Below are positions 23,666 to 35,872 of a DNA stretch of 64,000 nucleotides, one piece after another. A model generated the notes under the pieces. The model searched no databases and was not told the origin of the DNA. It saw only the letters and a program-made list of their open reading frames with translations. Where the stretch lies: the NCBI GenBank assembly GCA_028671895.1, contig CM053800.1, forward strand, positions 16,823,886 through 16,887,885, written 5' to 3'. The DNA comes from Oenanthe sinensis. Lineage: Eukaryota > Streptophyta > Magnoliopsida > Apiales > Apiaceae. Numbering within the stretch: the first letter of the stretch is position 1; each line of letters opens with the position of its first letter. The position numbers and the translations under genes are program-made.

Positions 23666-24780
23666 TGTTAGGAATCTCCATATAATTTGATGATAACATT
23701 AATCTTAGAATCATAGAAATTTTATTTGATGTAACTGATCAATTGATATAAAAGCTATAAATATCAATTGATTAGGAAACCATTTATCAGTTGAAGTGTT
23801 TATATGAATCGACTGATAACTTGGATTATAACATAGGTGTACTTAGTCTATTCCAATCGATAAGGTTTAAATCAATTGATATTATTCTCATCAATTGATG
23901 TTAGAGTCGATTGATACAGATCATCAATTGATGTGTAAATTAAACTGTCAAATTATAATTATTTGAAGACATGAAATTACACAAGTGAAGGATGATCGAT
24001 TGATATTGAAGCATCAATGGATAGGAGATCAGTCAAAGAAACCAAGTCAAGTATTAAGACCATCAACTGATGTAAATACCCATCTATTGATATATCGATT
24101 GATAACATCTATCAATCGATAAGTCATCATTTATCAATCGATGGATATAAAGATCAATCAAAGAAGAACATCATTTGATGGATTAAAGGATGGATCAATT
24201 GAAATGTTTAATAGCAAATTATCAATTGAGTGAGACAACATAGAAGGACTATCTGTTCTAGATCCAGAGGACAAAAGTAAACCTATGGAAGACAGTCTAT
24301 GATGACTGTGAAGACTCAATCGGTAGCTGCTGTCTTTCAAGCCTGTTTTCTTTAAATGAAAAAAGGTAAAAAGAAGGTAGATAGAAACAATCCAAAAATA
24401 GGAATTGTAAAAACACACTTGCAATATATAAACAAGTGTCGTAGCATTGTTAGAAGAGTGAAGTTAGATTTTATCTTTTGAATCAACTGTTCAGCCTTAG
24501 AGAACTTTATAAGAACAGTTGGTTTATCTTCTAACTTTGTAAAAACGAAGCTAGGTTTATTTTAACCTAGAAACATTGAGCAAAAATATACACTGATGGA
24601 AAAACTAATCCATCAGTAATTTTAAATCTCTTTGTTATATTTATCTTTCAGTTTTAATTTGTTCAAACATATTCTCTCTATTTATCAAACATCAGCAACA
24701 CATATTAAAATAAGTAAAAGTTTTAATATTTGTATTCAACCCCCTCTTCTACAAATATGGCATAGTTCTAGGAAATAACA
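23666..24780 (+). repeat. 3' LTR of element C (~1,115 bp)
   Basis: Starts TGTTAGGAATCTCC. A TTCAACCCCCTCTTCTAC signature at 24735-24752 lies about 30 bp before the end GGAAATAACA, as in the E LTRs. TATATAAA at 24425-24432 is a likely TATA box. The U3 part (23720-24240) is packed with ATCAATTGAT-type near-palindromes. The end could alternatively be TCTACA at 24753, but alignment with the E2 LTR end favours 24780, and element D coding starts directly after it. Confidence 0.85.
24425..24432 (+). promoter_or_regulatory. TATA box of element C LTR
   Basis: TATATAAA ~355 bp before the LTR end. The E1 and E2 LTRs have the same octamer at 41495-41502 and 46119-46126, about 230 bp before their ends. 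Confidence 0.5.
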
Positions 24781-27680
24781 TTTATATAGCATGGCCTCAA
24801 CTGAAGAAAGATGGAAATGGCACAAGAAACTGTCACACATCAACTTCATAACACTTAAAAAGTTGGTGAAACAGAGTCTTGTGAGAGAACTATCACAAGT
24901 TGACTTTGTACAAGATAGACTTTCTGAAGCATTTCAACTTGGAAAGCAATGGAAAACAACCTTCAAGAGCAAAAAAATAAACACCATTTCTGAACCCTTT
25001 TATCTATTATATTTTGATTTATTTGGTCCAGTAAAAGTGATGTCAATTAACAAAAAGAAATATGCTCTTGTCATTGTAGATCATTTTACAAGATTCACAT
25101 GGATTTTCTTTTTGCACTCAAAGGATGAAGTTTCACAACACATAATAGACTATGTCACTTTTCTAGAAACCAAATCAAAGAAGACTGTTAGAATACTAAG
25201 AAGTGACAATGATACTGAATTTCAAAATGCAATAATGGAGGAATACTGTGTATCAAAGGGAATCACTCAACAATTTTCTGCACCAGGAACACCCCAACAA
25301 AATGAAGTTATGGAGATGAAGAATGGAAAACTTAAAGAAGTTGTCAAGCCAATGTTGGCAGAGTCTAAACTGCCATTATATTTCTAGGCTGAGGTAATCA
25401 ATACAATATTTTCACTCAAAATTGTACCTTGATAAATATGCATGGAAAGACTCCCTATAAAATGGTAAAGGACAAGACGTCAAGTGTGAAGCACTTTCAC
25501 ATATTTGGTTGCAAGTGCTTTGTACTGAAAGTACATCCTGCAAATCTAAGCAAATTTGAAGCCAAGGCTGATGAAGAAATCTTTCTTGGATATGCACCAA
25601 ATACAAAGGCATTCAGTGTCTTTAATCTCAAAACTAGAATTGTTATGTAATCTATTCATGTTGCATTTGATGACAAAAATATTACAGGATGAATCAAAGT
25701 CTACAACACTGGAATTTGAAAATCTCAAAAGTTCTGAGATAAATGAAGATGAAGAGTCTCAAATAACTACTGAAACAACACAAGAACCTGCACACTCTGA
25801 GGGGGAGCTAGAAAATTCAACTCCAATCAACTCAGAGTCTAAGAATTCAGGGTCTAGCCTGACAGAGTCTAGACAGATAGAATCAAGTTCTTCGGAGTCT
25901 AACTCATCAGGGTCTGGGTCAGGCAACTCTGAATACTTTACAGAGTCAAGCAACTCAGGGGGAGCTTTTTCATTTGAATTCAACTCACAATCAGGAAATG
26001 CAAATGATTTAGGGGAGCTTCAAGTTCAAGAACCAATCTTCCACCAGCTAGAAAATGGGTAAGGGATCACACTCCTGATTTGATAATTGTTGATCCTGAG
26101 AGTGATGTACAAACTAGAAAGGCCACTCAAAATGAATGTATTTATAACTATTTTCTCTCAAAGAATGAACCCAAGAAAATTGAAGATGCTTTGCAGGACC
26201 CCGATTAGATTGCAATGCAAGAGAAATTGAATGAATTTGAGAGAAACAGAGTGTGGAAACTTGTACCAAGACCCAGAGATAGATCAATTGGTGGTACAAA
26301 GTGGGTGTTCAGGAATAAACCTGATGAGAATGGAACTGTGGTAAGAAACAAATCAAGGTTGGTTATAAAATGTATTCTCAAGAGGAAGGAATAGACTATG
26401 ATGAAACCTTTGCACCTGTAGCTAGATTGGAAGCACTCAGATGTTCTTGCCTTTATAGCCCATAAAAATTTCAAGGTATTTCAAATGGATGTTAAAAGTA
26501 CCTTTTTCAATGGAAAATTAGAAGAAGAAGTCTATGTAGAATAGCTACTAGGATTTGTTGTTCCAAAATTTCCTGATCATATGTACAAATTGGACAATTG
26601 ACTGTATGGATTGAAGCAAGCACCTAGAGCATGGTATGCAACTCTTTCAAAATTTCCTGTTGAACACAATTTCATAAGAGGTACCATTGACAAAACTCTC
26701 TTTATTAGAAAATATAAAGGTGATATATTGCTTGTTCAAATTTATGTTGATGATATTATATTTGGGTCTACTAATGACAAACTCTGTGAGAAGTTTAGCA
26801 AACTTATGCAGTCTAGATATGATATGGCTATGATGGGAGAATTGAACTTCTTCTTGGGACTTCAAGGTAAGAAGACCAATGATGGAATCTTCATTAGTCA
26901 AACAAAATATGTCAAAGACCTAATGAAGAAGTTTGATCTACTAGACTGTGCAGCTGCCAAAACTTTCATGTCAACTGTCATTAAGCTAGACTCTGAACCA
27001 AAGGGTAAGAAAGTTGACAACACTAGCTATCGAGGTATGATTGGCTCACTGCTTAGTTAACTACTAGTAGACCTGATATAATGTTTGCAATATGCATGTG
27101 TGCTAGATTTCAAGCTGACCCTAGAGAATCTCACTTAATTGCTATAAAAAGAATTTCAGGTATCTCAAAGGGTCTCAGACACTTGAACTTTGGTATCCTA
27201 GAGAGTGATTTTTTATTAGTTGGCTATTCAGACTGTGATTATGCATGATGCAAAGTAGACAAGAAAAGCACAACATGTCAACGCCAATTTCTAGGCAACA
27301 TATTAATTTCTTGGTTTAGCATGAATCAACAGACTGTATCAACCTCAACAGCTGAGGCTGAATACATAGCAGCTGGATGTTGTTGTGCTCAGATTCTATG
27401 GATAAGAAATCAATTACTTGATTATAGACTAACATTCTCAAATATTACTATATATTGTGATAATACTAGTGCTATTAAAATTGTCAAGCATCTAGTCCAA
27501 CATTCCAAAACAAAGTACATTGATGTTAGGTATCATTTTATTAGAGAATATTTTGAAAATGGTACTGTTAAACTTCATTATATTCCAACTGACAGACATA
27601 TTACAGACATTTTAACAAAGCCACTTATTGATTCTACCATTCTCAGACTGGTAAGTGAATTAGGTATGTTAAATATGTAA
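24781..27680 (+). pseudogene. pol remnant of element D (integrase, RT, RNase H)
   Basis: Opens with WKWHKKLSHINF of the GAG-pre-integrase/zinc region; the two Cys of the usual CX2C are Ser and Phe (LSEAFQ). The integrase core keeps FDLFGP, RSDNDTEF and a Glu in EVMEMKN. TAG at 25385-25387 replaces the Trp of YFWAE, the same codon lost in C. An acidic spacer rich in SES/GSGS (25690-26060) links to RT. RT has YVDDIIFGST near 26745 and several stops and shifts around 26360-26620. RNase H closes with TKPLIDST and ends at 27680. At least three frame changes make it non-functional. Its spacer repeats the AGAGTCT motif typical of this element. Confidence 0.88.
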
Positions 27681-28132
27681 TTGCACAACCATTTCAAGCA
27701 GCAAGGTATGTACTTTAAATATAGTCCGAGATTTGCCAAACTATAATTTATTATTGCAAAATTCTGGAAGTATTTTATCTTGACAAAGTCTAACTTCTAG
27801 ACTCTGATGGCTCTATACACTCTGAGAGTCTATAGACTCTGAAGGTCATGACTATTAGACTCTGAAACAGTTAGAATTCGCGCCTACAGACTTTGATTAT
27901 TTTTGAACCGTTCAATTAACTGGAAATATGCTATAACGGTTACTTTTTACTGGATACAGGCTGTAGACTCGTGTGTATTGTATGCATTTCAATCAAAATA
28001 GAAAATTTAACATACATTTTACTCACTTGATTATGGTAATTTATTTTTTAAGGCAAAAATATTCTCAGAGCTCTTCAAGAACCCTAGAAAATTTTTCCAA
28101 GTAACTTCATCACTTTCAACTCAACAACTCAA
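27681..28132 (+). other. Spacer between pol and downstream ORF of element D
   Basis: Non-coding. A cluster of AGACTCT/AGAGTCT in both orientations lies at 27790-27865, mirroring the palindrome-rich spacer at the same place in C. The final ~100 bp, just before the ATG at 28133, are CA/TC-rich. Confidence 0.6.
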
Positions 28133-31100
28133 ATGGCTGCTCAATCCACTATTACTCGAGGACCCAAGGCTATCGTTTTCACCTTTGGTGATTTTGAGTT
28201 CATGACAACAAACCTTGTTACAGCCCTAAGAGAAAAGAAGGGTGTAGATGCCGATTACTACGCTATGATGGACTTCTTGGAGTAGAGTGAACTCAACTAC
28301 ATCTTGAAAGCATCTTCTGTCACTCATATGGATGTAGTCTCACAGGCATGGAGTTCTGTAAAGGTAGTTGATCCTTTTCAGGATCAACCAAGTAAAATAA
28401 TGTTCACTTTTGCCTCTACAACCTTTGATGTAACTGTGATGTGTGTTTAAGCTTCCTGTTAAACAACCTTTTGATGAAACTATTTTTGATGATGAAATTA
28501 AGATCATGTTTAATCACTAGCTTATACTGCTAGTTTAGACAACATAAGCAAGATTACTAGGCCATATTTGAGGAAAGAATGGTCATTTTTCTTTGATCAA
28601 ATTGCTAAATGCTTTACTAGTAAATTTAGTGGTTTTGATGTTATTACTTTTATTACCTATCAAATTGGCCACAGTCTTCTATTTGATAAAGTGATTAACA
28701 TTGGTGATATGTTACTCACTCAAATGGGAGCAAAATTAAATAATGTTCAGGAGGGGAGGAAGAAAGTCTATTACCATAGGTTTCTCATTCTTATCCTCAA
28801 TCACTTCATTCCTAATATGTCTTCCAAGCTTGCAGATAATTGTTATATGCAAGCATATAAGCAACAAAGAAGAATATTATCTGACATAAAGAGAATAGAT
28901 GAGAAGAAGAAAATAATGCATGCAATGGTTTGCCCACAAGTGATGCAGGTAAAACTTTTTACCTTCAAACCTTCTATCTATAATGCTTCTTTCTTTGGAG
29001 GTGAAACGGTGCAGGAACAAATTATGGAGAGTCCCTCTACACCTACCCAAGTAGCCAAAACCCCATCTTCAAAACACACTCCAAAAAGAAACCAATCTCT
29101 GATGTCTCTCAAAAAGTACCAGTTGCAAAAAGGAGAAGATTGATTCAGATAAGGCCTGTAGATTAGCACAGTGATGAGGAGCTCAATCCCCTTGCGAAGC
29201 AGATTATTGAAGGTCTTTCTTTACTAAAAGAAGGTCCTGGTGCACCTGAATCTAACCTTGAAGCCGAGACTATAGACTCTCCAAAGGCTACATTCTTTGA
29301 AAAACCTAGGGATGCACCTCAGGATTCTCAAATTGAGTCTCCTGAGAAATCTTTTGCTATGGATTACAAGAGGTTAAGAAAGGCTTATTCATCACACACA
29401 CACACAAGCCTACTATTGTTACTAACCCTGTTTTGCAGGAAACAGATGTTCCAAACACTCCTACAGAGCCAGACTCTGAACAACAAAAACTTCCCGAACT
29501 AGAGTCTAATGTTGAGTCAGAGTCTAAACTACCTTCAGGCTCTGATCATGACACATTTAGGGAAGGAATGCCAAAGGAAGCAGCCTCAAGTCTCGTAGAC
29601 TCTATTATCACTCCATTTGATGAGGTGCTATTGTTCATATATCCTTTAGTGGAATCTATTAAAGATCCAGAATTGTACAAGACACAGCAACAAGTCTTGG
29701 ATCTTCTCTCAACATATGATGCCCTAAGGACGAAAATGAAGATGGAGCTACATACGAGTGCACAGGATGTAGTTACCAATCTATACATCTACCTCTTCAA
29801 CTCTTCACTTCAAACTCAAGCAGCTGGGATCATAGAATGTAGGACAAGTGAAGTTCTCAAAGCACTTGGTGTGCCAGACTCTGAAAAGTCAGAACCTAAG
29901 ATATTCAAAAAGACTAAAGTTCTTAAAAGGAGAGAATCAGAGTCTATTGCTGAGTTAGAAGCTGAGGTTGAGCAACTAGCTTTTGAATATAAAGAAATTT
30001 AGGATAATGGGGTTCTCTATAAGACAACCATTCAATGGATTTCCAACATTCAGCCCCTTCCGAAGAAAGTGGTTGATTATCTTGTCGATAATGTAGGGAA
30101 GGTGGCCAACAAATATATATATCCAACCTACCAGAGTAGATTCGATCAACTAAAGGGCCTTTATTATTATAAAATTTTAAGGGAACTGCAGGTTTCCTTT
30201 CATATGACTTATGCACAGGCCATCAATGCAATCCATGCTAGGACTTTTCTCAATGACAACTTAGATGTATTCACATAAGTAGAACCACAAGAGGATGTAG
30301 ATGATGGAAGGAAGTTGGGAGTAGGGGAACCACCTAGTCAGAGGATGGATGATAATGGGGCAGGGTAGCATACTGATAGGCCTTCTTTGCCAAGTCAACA
30401 ATTTGTTGATGAGAACCCCAATGATATGGGAGGACATACTCTGATGGATGCTCATGAAGAAAATCAACAATCTATTCTATCAAAGTCTATCCACTTTGAG
30501 GGGGAGTCTCATGCACGAACAGTCAAACAAGGTGACACTAAGACACTGGCTTCTATTGGAGTCATACTAAAGTAGTCAGATTCTATAGTAGACCCTGAGA
30601 CTGGGATACTGGAGCCAACAAACCCTGAAAAAAAGAAGATGCTTGTAAGGGTGTAGAGTCTGTTGTTGCTCACCCCTTGGTGGAAACCCCTAGCCTTCAA
30701 ACATTCGAAGGGATTCTCCCCCATCCAGGTAGTTCAGGTATTGAAGCATCTCTTACTTCTCTTAATCCCTCTTTCATAGGACTTATGAGTGCATCTTCCA
30801 AATTTAGTTAAAAAATCAATAATGTGGGGCTGGCACTAGTCCAGGCAAAAAGAGAGGTAGAAAAGACTGTAGAAAGCCAGAATGAAGATGAGAAAGTGGG
30901 CGCCCAACCCCATTGTGAGAATGAGAGTTTAGGGTATCCTGAACCTAGCTTTACATATTGGAACCAGAAATTTCCCAAGAGTTAGTCTGATGAGTTGAAG
31001 TAGGGGATGGATGAAAACTCATTTTTTCTTATCTTATAGATTGGAAAGGAGGAGGCTTTAGCTGCTCCAAAATCATTCACACAGAGGCCACAACTTTATA

Positions 31101-33021
31101 TGGTGGAGTCTCTAGCTAGAAAGGCAGATAGAATCAGGGAGGCTCTCGTGGAAGAACCTCAAATTTAATCTGAGACTGAAAATTTGAAGCCAAAAGTATC
31201 AGTTTTAATCATGTCAATTTAGGCAAGGATTCTAGAGTCTACTGGTCCTGATAACTCTGTTGAGGAGTTAGGGTCTATAGTTCCTTATGCAGCTTCAGAG
31301 TCTACTCCACCACCAGAGTCTACCCCTCCTATAACAAAGATTGACCCTTTTGATGCTATCGTTACTGATGATTCTACCTCTGAAGATGAAAAGGAGGTAA
31401 ATCCATCTATAACCTATTTTGATCAAGTCGTTCCACAGCATTGGGACACAACACAGTCTCTTAGAGTTGATGACAAAGAGACATTTGAAGCCATTCTTGT
31501 TATTCACAAGTCAGAAGGGCTAAAGGCATTTCAAAAGAAAAATTTCTCGGCTGAACATGGTCACTATCCTGATGAAGAGCCTGATGCTTCTCTAATTCAA
31601 AAAGGAAAAGATGTGGATGCTGATATTAAAGTAGCAAAGGAAAATGTGGTTTCCCAGTTGGCAGATGTGGTAACAAATATATCTCATATCAACACTAAAT
31701 TGACTAGCGTTGACACAACCATAGCTCTGATCAAAACAAAGTTTGAATCTTTGTATTCTCTTTAACTATCTAATGATGTTACTGTCAAAGAATCATTGGC
31801 TGACTTCAAGGCTAAACAGACCACACTTCAAAATTATGTCAACGATCTAATCACTAAGGTGGATTCTGTTATTGCTGCTCAGGAAAATATCTCCTCAGTA
31901 CTAGAACAAATCATTTTGGTTGTCACAAGTGGTGATGATGTCAAATAGGGGGAGAAGAAAGTTTCTGATTCTTCCAGGAATGATAAGGATGATTTATGCA
32001 AGGATGATGAAATAAAGGGAGTTAAAAGGAGGAGAGATGATGGTGATGATGAAGCTTGTGATGGTTCACATGGTCCTAGGGGTCCTGGTGGTGTACAGCA
32101 AAAGAAATTTGAAGTGTTTATTAAAACTCAATCACACCAGTCAGGGACTAGACTTGGGAAATCAGAGTTTAAGCCAGACTCTGGTAAAGGTAAACAGAAT
32201 ACATACTCTAATGAGTAGGAGAAGGAAGAGGTGAAGAAACCTAGCTATTAGAAGTGCAGTCAACAGAATACTCAATTGAGAGCCAGGAAAGCAAAAGGGC
32301 TTAGAGGTATCTCAGCATCTGATATAGACAGAACTACAAATCTAGCTACTGATTCTCATCCACTTATAGATTGGCAAGTTTGAAAAGATTATCCAAAAGC
32401 ATTTGAATAAAGTAGTGTCTGCTCAAATTATTTATAATGTTTTTGAAAGAAAGTTACAGAAAGAAAGGGTGGAACAAAAAAGTTGAAAAATGAAATGTTG
32501 GCATATTTCAAGGAGGGAGGATCTGTACGATGGATAAGTGAATCAAACTTCATATTCTTCAAACAACCTGAGGAGCTACAATACATTAGATTTCTTTTGA
32601 CCACAGTAGCTAAAGTGAAAATGAGCAAGGAAGAAGTGACAAAGAACTGGTTCATGGAGATTAATAGAAAGTTGACTCTATACAGACATATAAATAAGCA
32701 GATGGGAAAATTATTTTGAAGTATGTTGATACTGAAGGAAATGGTAAGACATGCCTCTAGAAGTAAAGGAAATCAGGTTTCAAGAAGGTGTGGGTCACTA
32801 CTTTTGGGTTTCAACCTATGGAAGGGAAGATCAGTGTTTTAATGCTTAAGGGTTTGAAAGAACAAGATTGCATTGTTAATGATATGAGAGTAGCTTATTG
32901 TCAAATCAAATGTGAAAATGAAGAAATTAAAGAAGTTTGTTGGTGAAGCTCTAGCAATTGTGGAAGAAAATATGTTAAGTCATTCTTGAGGAACAACTCA
33001 GCTTTTGAGAAGATAAACTGA
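28133..33021 (+). pseudogene. Large downstream ORF of element D, homologous to that of C
   Basis: ATG at 28133 (MAAQST...). The first ~330 residues (28133-29150, with a stop near 28285 and a shift near 28447) align with the N-terminal domain of the C ORF: MMDFLE versus MQFLET, RKEWSFFFDQIAKCF versus RREWSYFFDAIIKCF, and a shared LLFDK/VLFDE segment. A Ser/Glu/Pro-rich middle is full of AGAGTCT motifs. A possible coiled coil lies at 31600-31950, then a basic segment, and a weakly related tail (YFKEGG..., 32500-32720). At least a dozen stops. Full length would be about 1,600 codons, longer than in C. No enzyme motif or membrane segment seen. The right end is approximate. Confidence 0.72.
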
Positions 33022-33130
33022 AGAGTAATTATTTTTCCTTGTGAATTTTATATTGTTCTAGTTTAGATTGTTTAATTCTTTAGTTTTGACATCATCAAAT
33101 CTTGATTTAGGCTTACATTTTATAAAGCAT

Positions 33131-33142
33131 AAATAGGGGAGA
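33131..33142 (+). other. Polypurine tract of element D
   Basis: AAATAGGGGAGA, one base before the LTR start. It is one G shorter than the PPT of C. Confidence 0.75.
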
Positions 33143-33143
33143 T

Positions 33144-33588
33144 TTTTAGGAATATATTCATTTGATGGTGTACAAAATGCTAGATCAAAGTTTAATATAG
33201 ATATATTTGTAATAGAATAAGTCTCTCTAGTCTCTGATCAAAGTAAATGTATATTAGAGTCTAGTTAGTCCCTGTACAGGTATCAAGAGTATTTGCACTT
33301 AGAAGATTTTCAGAAGAAATAAAACCAGAATCTGGGTGCCTATCAGAGTCTGGGAGTTGATCAGGATCTATAGACTATCAGAGTCTATAGTCTGTCAGAG
33401 ACTGAAGATCATCAGAGTCTTAGTCTTTCAGAGTCTATAAAGCTGAAGCTGAATTTGGAAGGTGATCATAGTAAAGGAAATTCTTCGAAGATAAAGGCAA
33501 ATATATTGTAGATTTGCTATGGGAAGGAATGAGAATTACAGAAGGAAATTGTCAACTAATAATTAGGAATTCTATTACTCTTTTAATT
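33144..33588 (+). repeat. 5' part of the 3' LTR of element D
   Basis: Starts TTTTAGGAATAT, where TGTTAGGAATCT is expected from C, so the terminal TG is mutated. A dense cluster of CAGAGTCT and its inverse is found at 33220-33440. The LTR stops at 33588 where a CACTA-like sequence begins. I could not find its remaining part. Confidence 0.7.
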
Positions 33589-34460
33589 CACTACTCCATA
33601 GATGGCCTATTGCAAGGATGCAATATTATTACAGAATGTTTTTAAAATGTTGCAACAGGGAAAGAATTGGATATTACAACGTTGTTCATGGCGTTGCATA
33701 TTCAGCCGTTGCAATAGGTGTCAACTTCAACAGTTTTGCCATCAACAACAACATCAAAAAATATGTTGTTGTTAGGCGCTACTGTACCACTTTTTGGAGC
33801 TATAGCAACACCAAATAAATATTTCTAGAGGCTTAAACCTAACATCTATTTAGTGTTGCCGCTGCACACACAAAAGTGTTGCAGTAATGGTGTTGCATCT
33901 GCAGAAACAAAGTATTACGATTGTGGTGTTGTAAAAATGAGTATTGCAAATTGCATTTTGATAAACAACCTATATATTGTAATAATGCTAAAACCAATAT
34001 TAAACAATTTGAATACCAAAAACAAATACAATGAGACCAAAGACAAATTCAACTTTCATACTAAAAGTAAATCAAGTGACTTCAATACAATGTACCAATA
34101 AACTAAAATGAGGGCAAAACCAACATAATCATCCCAAAAGAAGTCAACAAAATGAAGTACAAGTATAATATCAAGTCTCCATCCAACATATTTAACCAAC
34201 ATTCATTAGTATTAGTACTAGGAAAACCAAGTTTAAAATATCACAAGTACTTCATATATATCAATGAGATGGCACCAGTAGCAGTGTTTGTTCCTTCCGT
34301 TCCAACCGGAGTTTGTTGAGTCACTAGAGTATCATTTTCACCATCATTGGAGTTACTCCTGTAGAGTTCATCGACCTTGTAAAGCATAATGTAATCGAGG
34401 AACTGTAACTCAACTAAAAGTAAAGGACTGGTAAATAATGTTACTTTAATCACAAGAATC
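33589..34460 (+). mobile_element. CACTA-like DNA transposon fragment (tentative)
   Basis: Begins CACTAC at 33589. For ~380 bp it carries many GTTGCA/TGCAAC subterminal motifs (e.g. 33655, 33692, 33710, 33872, 33889), a pattern known from plant CACTA (En/Spm) ends. I found no clear matching terminal repeat; GTAGTG near 34581 is a poor candidate without matching target duplication. No transposase is visible, and the small ORFs here are not convincing. It interrupts the D LTR. The right edge is a guess, based on where sequence starts to resemble a SIRE LTR. Confidence 0.4.
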
Positions 34461-34479
34461 TACAATGAAGATCAGGCAA

Positions 34480-35564
34480 CTACATGTATCAAGGTATTTG
34501 ATGGAATATTGAAGATCACTGAAAAAAGTTCATTACTATGTTCAAGCGTTAGTGAAGAATATGTGATTCAGTGTTTCAGAAGGTAGTGAACCAGACCAGT
34601 GCACTAAGTGTCATCACACAAGAAATTGATTAACATATTCCATGCAGAAGAAAAATTGACAAGAAGACAAGTATGCAAGCCAAAAAGAATCTAAGTCAAG
34701 TAGTACATGGTAGAAGAATTTGACACATAGATTTTAAATGATTCTAAATCATTATACAAGGAAGAAAATTTGATACATGATATCTTGACTTGATGAAAAA
34801 TACTCTAAGGCAACTTAGAGTATACTAATGTCAACACATGCTCTAGATACTTGATCGAAATCATACTAAGGCAATACAGAGTGGTTCTTAGTCGACACAT
34901 AGACAACAAGGGGAACTAAATTTGACACATGATGTCCTAGTGGGTCTAAAATATTCTAAGTCATATAAGAGTGTTTCTTTATTCGACACATGTTTAAACA
35001 AGGTAAAGAAATTCGACACGTGTTGAGTAACATCAAAAAGGCCAAGGCAAGCATACAGGGTGCTAGGATTCGACACTTACATTTCTCTCAAGACTGGATT
35101 ATTTTTTAAGTACTCTGTACTAGGCAATACATTTCGACACATAGAGAACTATTCAAGGGACAACTCAAGTCAATATACATGGAAGAATTAGTTGACACTT
35201 AGAATTGTATTTCACTTTATTGTAAAGTCTACATATAAACAAAATATATTTTCATTTTGAAGGGAATTAGAACACAACATACACAAATAGATAAAGCTGA
35301 GAGAGAGACAGAGAGAAAATGCACTGCCATTAAAGCTCGTGTTTATTTCTTTTTGTGAGATTCATTGTAGCTCATACATCTGTGTGAGAGTGTAACACCT
35401 TGGGTTTATATAATACAAGTATATTCCCGAAGATTGTTCTTGTCGTTTAGAATCGTAACTGCTATATTTATTGCTCACCTATAACAGATTTATAAACACG
35501 AACCAAATCGAAAAACTACCCATATCGTATTCAACCCCCCTTCTACGATAGTTTAGACCTAAGA
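34480..35564 (+). repeat. LTR of a fourth SIRE-like family (G), start uncertain
   Basis: The end is clear: TTCAACCCCCCTTCTACGA at 35530-35548, then ACCTAAGA and a PBS. TATAAA at 35234-35239 is a likely TATA box. Between 34715 and 35200 the motif (T)TCGACACAT recurs about ten times (e.g. 34893, 34984, 35012, 35132). The left boundary is not visible and could be anywhere from 34450 to 34700. Confidence 0.6.
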
Positions 35565-35565
35565 A

Positions 35566-35578
35566 TTGGTATCAGAGC
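35566..35578 (+). other. Primer binding site of element G
   Basis: TTGGTATCAGAGC, the canonical plant copia PBS, one base after the LTR. It shows that this LTR was a 5' LTR. Confidence 0.85.
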
Positions 35579-35793
35579 TTGTTGATTGAAGTTACAAATC
35601 AAGATCCAAAAAGAGTTTTTCGAAAAAGTGTATTTCTAGATCTAGAAAATTTTATTTTAAAATTTCTTTATTTTTTTAAAGAAAATTCAATTTCAAATTT
35701 TTTCAAGATTTTAAATCCACTAATTTTTAAAGGCCATCAATCATCAAGAATTCAAATTAAAATTTTATTTCTCAAAATTTAGAAAATAAGAGT
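35579..35793 (+). other. Leader of element G, truncated
   Basis: AT-rich sequence after the PBS with no gag start. It ends where gypsy LTR sequence begins at ~35794. The rest of element G is missing. Confidence 0.5.
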
Positions 35794-35872
35794 TAATAAA
35801 ATGACGAAGTACAAGTTGTAATGACCATAATTGGACTCGATATATGTTTATGGATTAGTATCGAGGTCCTAG
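35794..35872 (+). repeat. Gypsy LTR fragment, + orientation
   Basis: Collinear with 1670-1745 (TTAATAAAATGAC, ATAATTGGACTC). It abuts the minus-strand fragment that corresponds to ~1665 and below, so adjacent pieces of one LTR now point in opposite directions. Confidence 0.65.

Larger units (their letters stand above)
13890..24780 (+). mobile_element. SIRE-like Ty1/copia element C, right part only
   Basis: From left to right: gag fragment, protease, integrase, RT, RNase H, a spacer with tandem repeats, a ~4-kb downstream ORF, PPT and 3' LTR. Copia domain order plus a large extra ORF after RNase H, and a TGTTAGG LTR start after a G-rich PPT, suggest the SIRE/Maximus lineage. The 5' LTR and gag start are absent because family-B and A insertions and the 4545/4546 breakpoint removed them. 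The element lies inside element D, which resumes at 24781. Confidence 0.85.
24781..33588 (+). mobile_element. SIRE-like Ty1/copia element D, right part only
   Basis: Resumes in the GAG-pre-integrase domain directly after the LTR of C, so C inserted into D. Order: integrase, RT, RNase H (to 27680), spacer, a ~4.9-kb downstream ORF, PPT at 33131-33142 and the start of the 3' LTR (33144), which is broken by an insertion at 33589. D is more decayed than C. Gag, protease and the 5' LTR are not in the window. Confidence 0.83.

Noticed and set aside
25759..25983. Asp/Glu/Leu-rich minus-strand ORF
   Set aside because: Shadow of the AGAGTCT-rich acidic spacer of element D.
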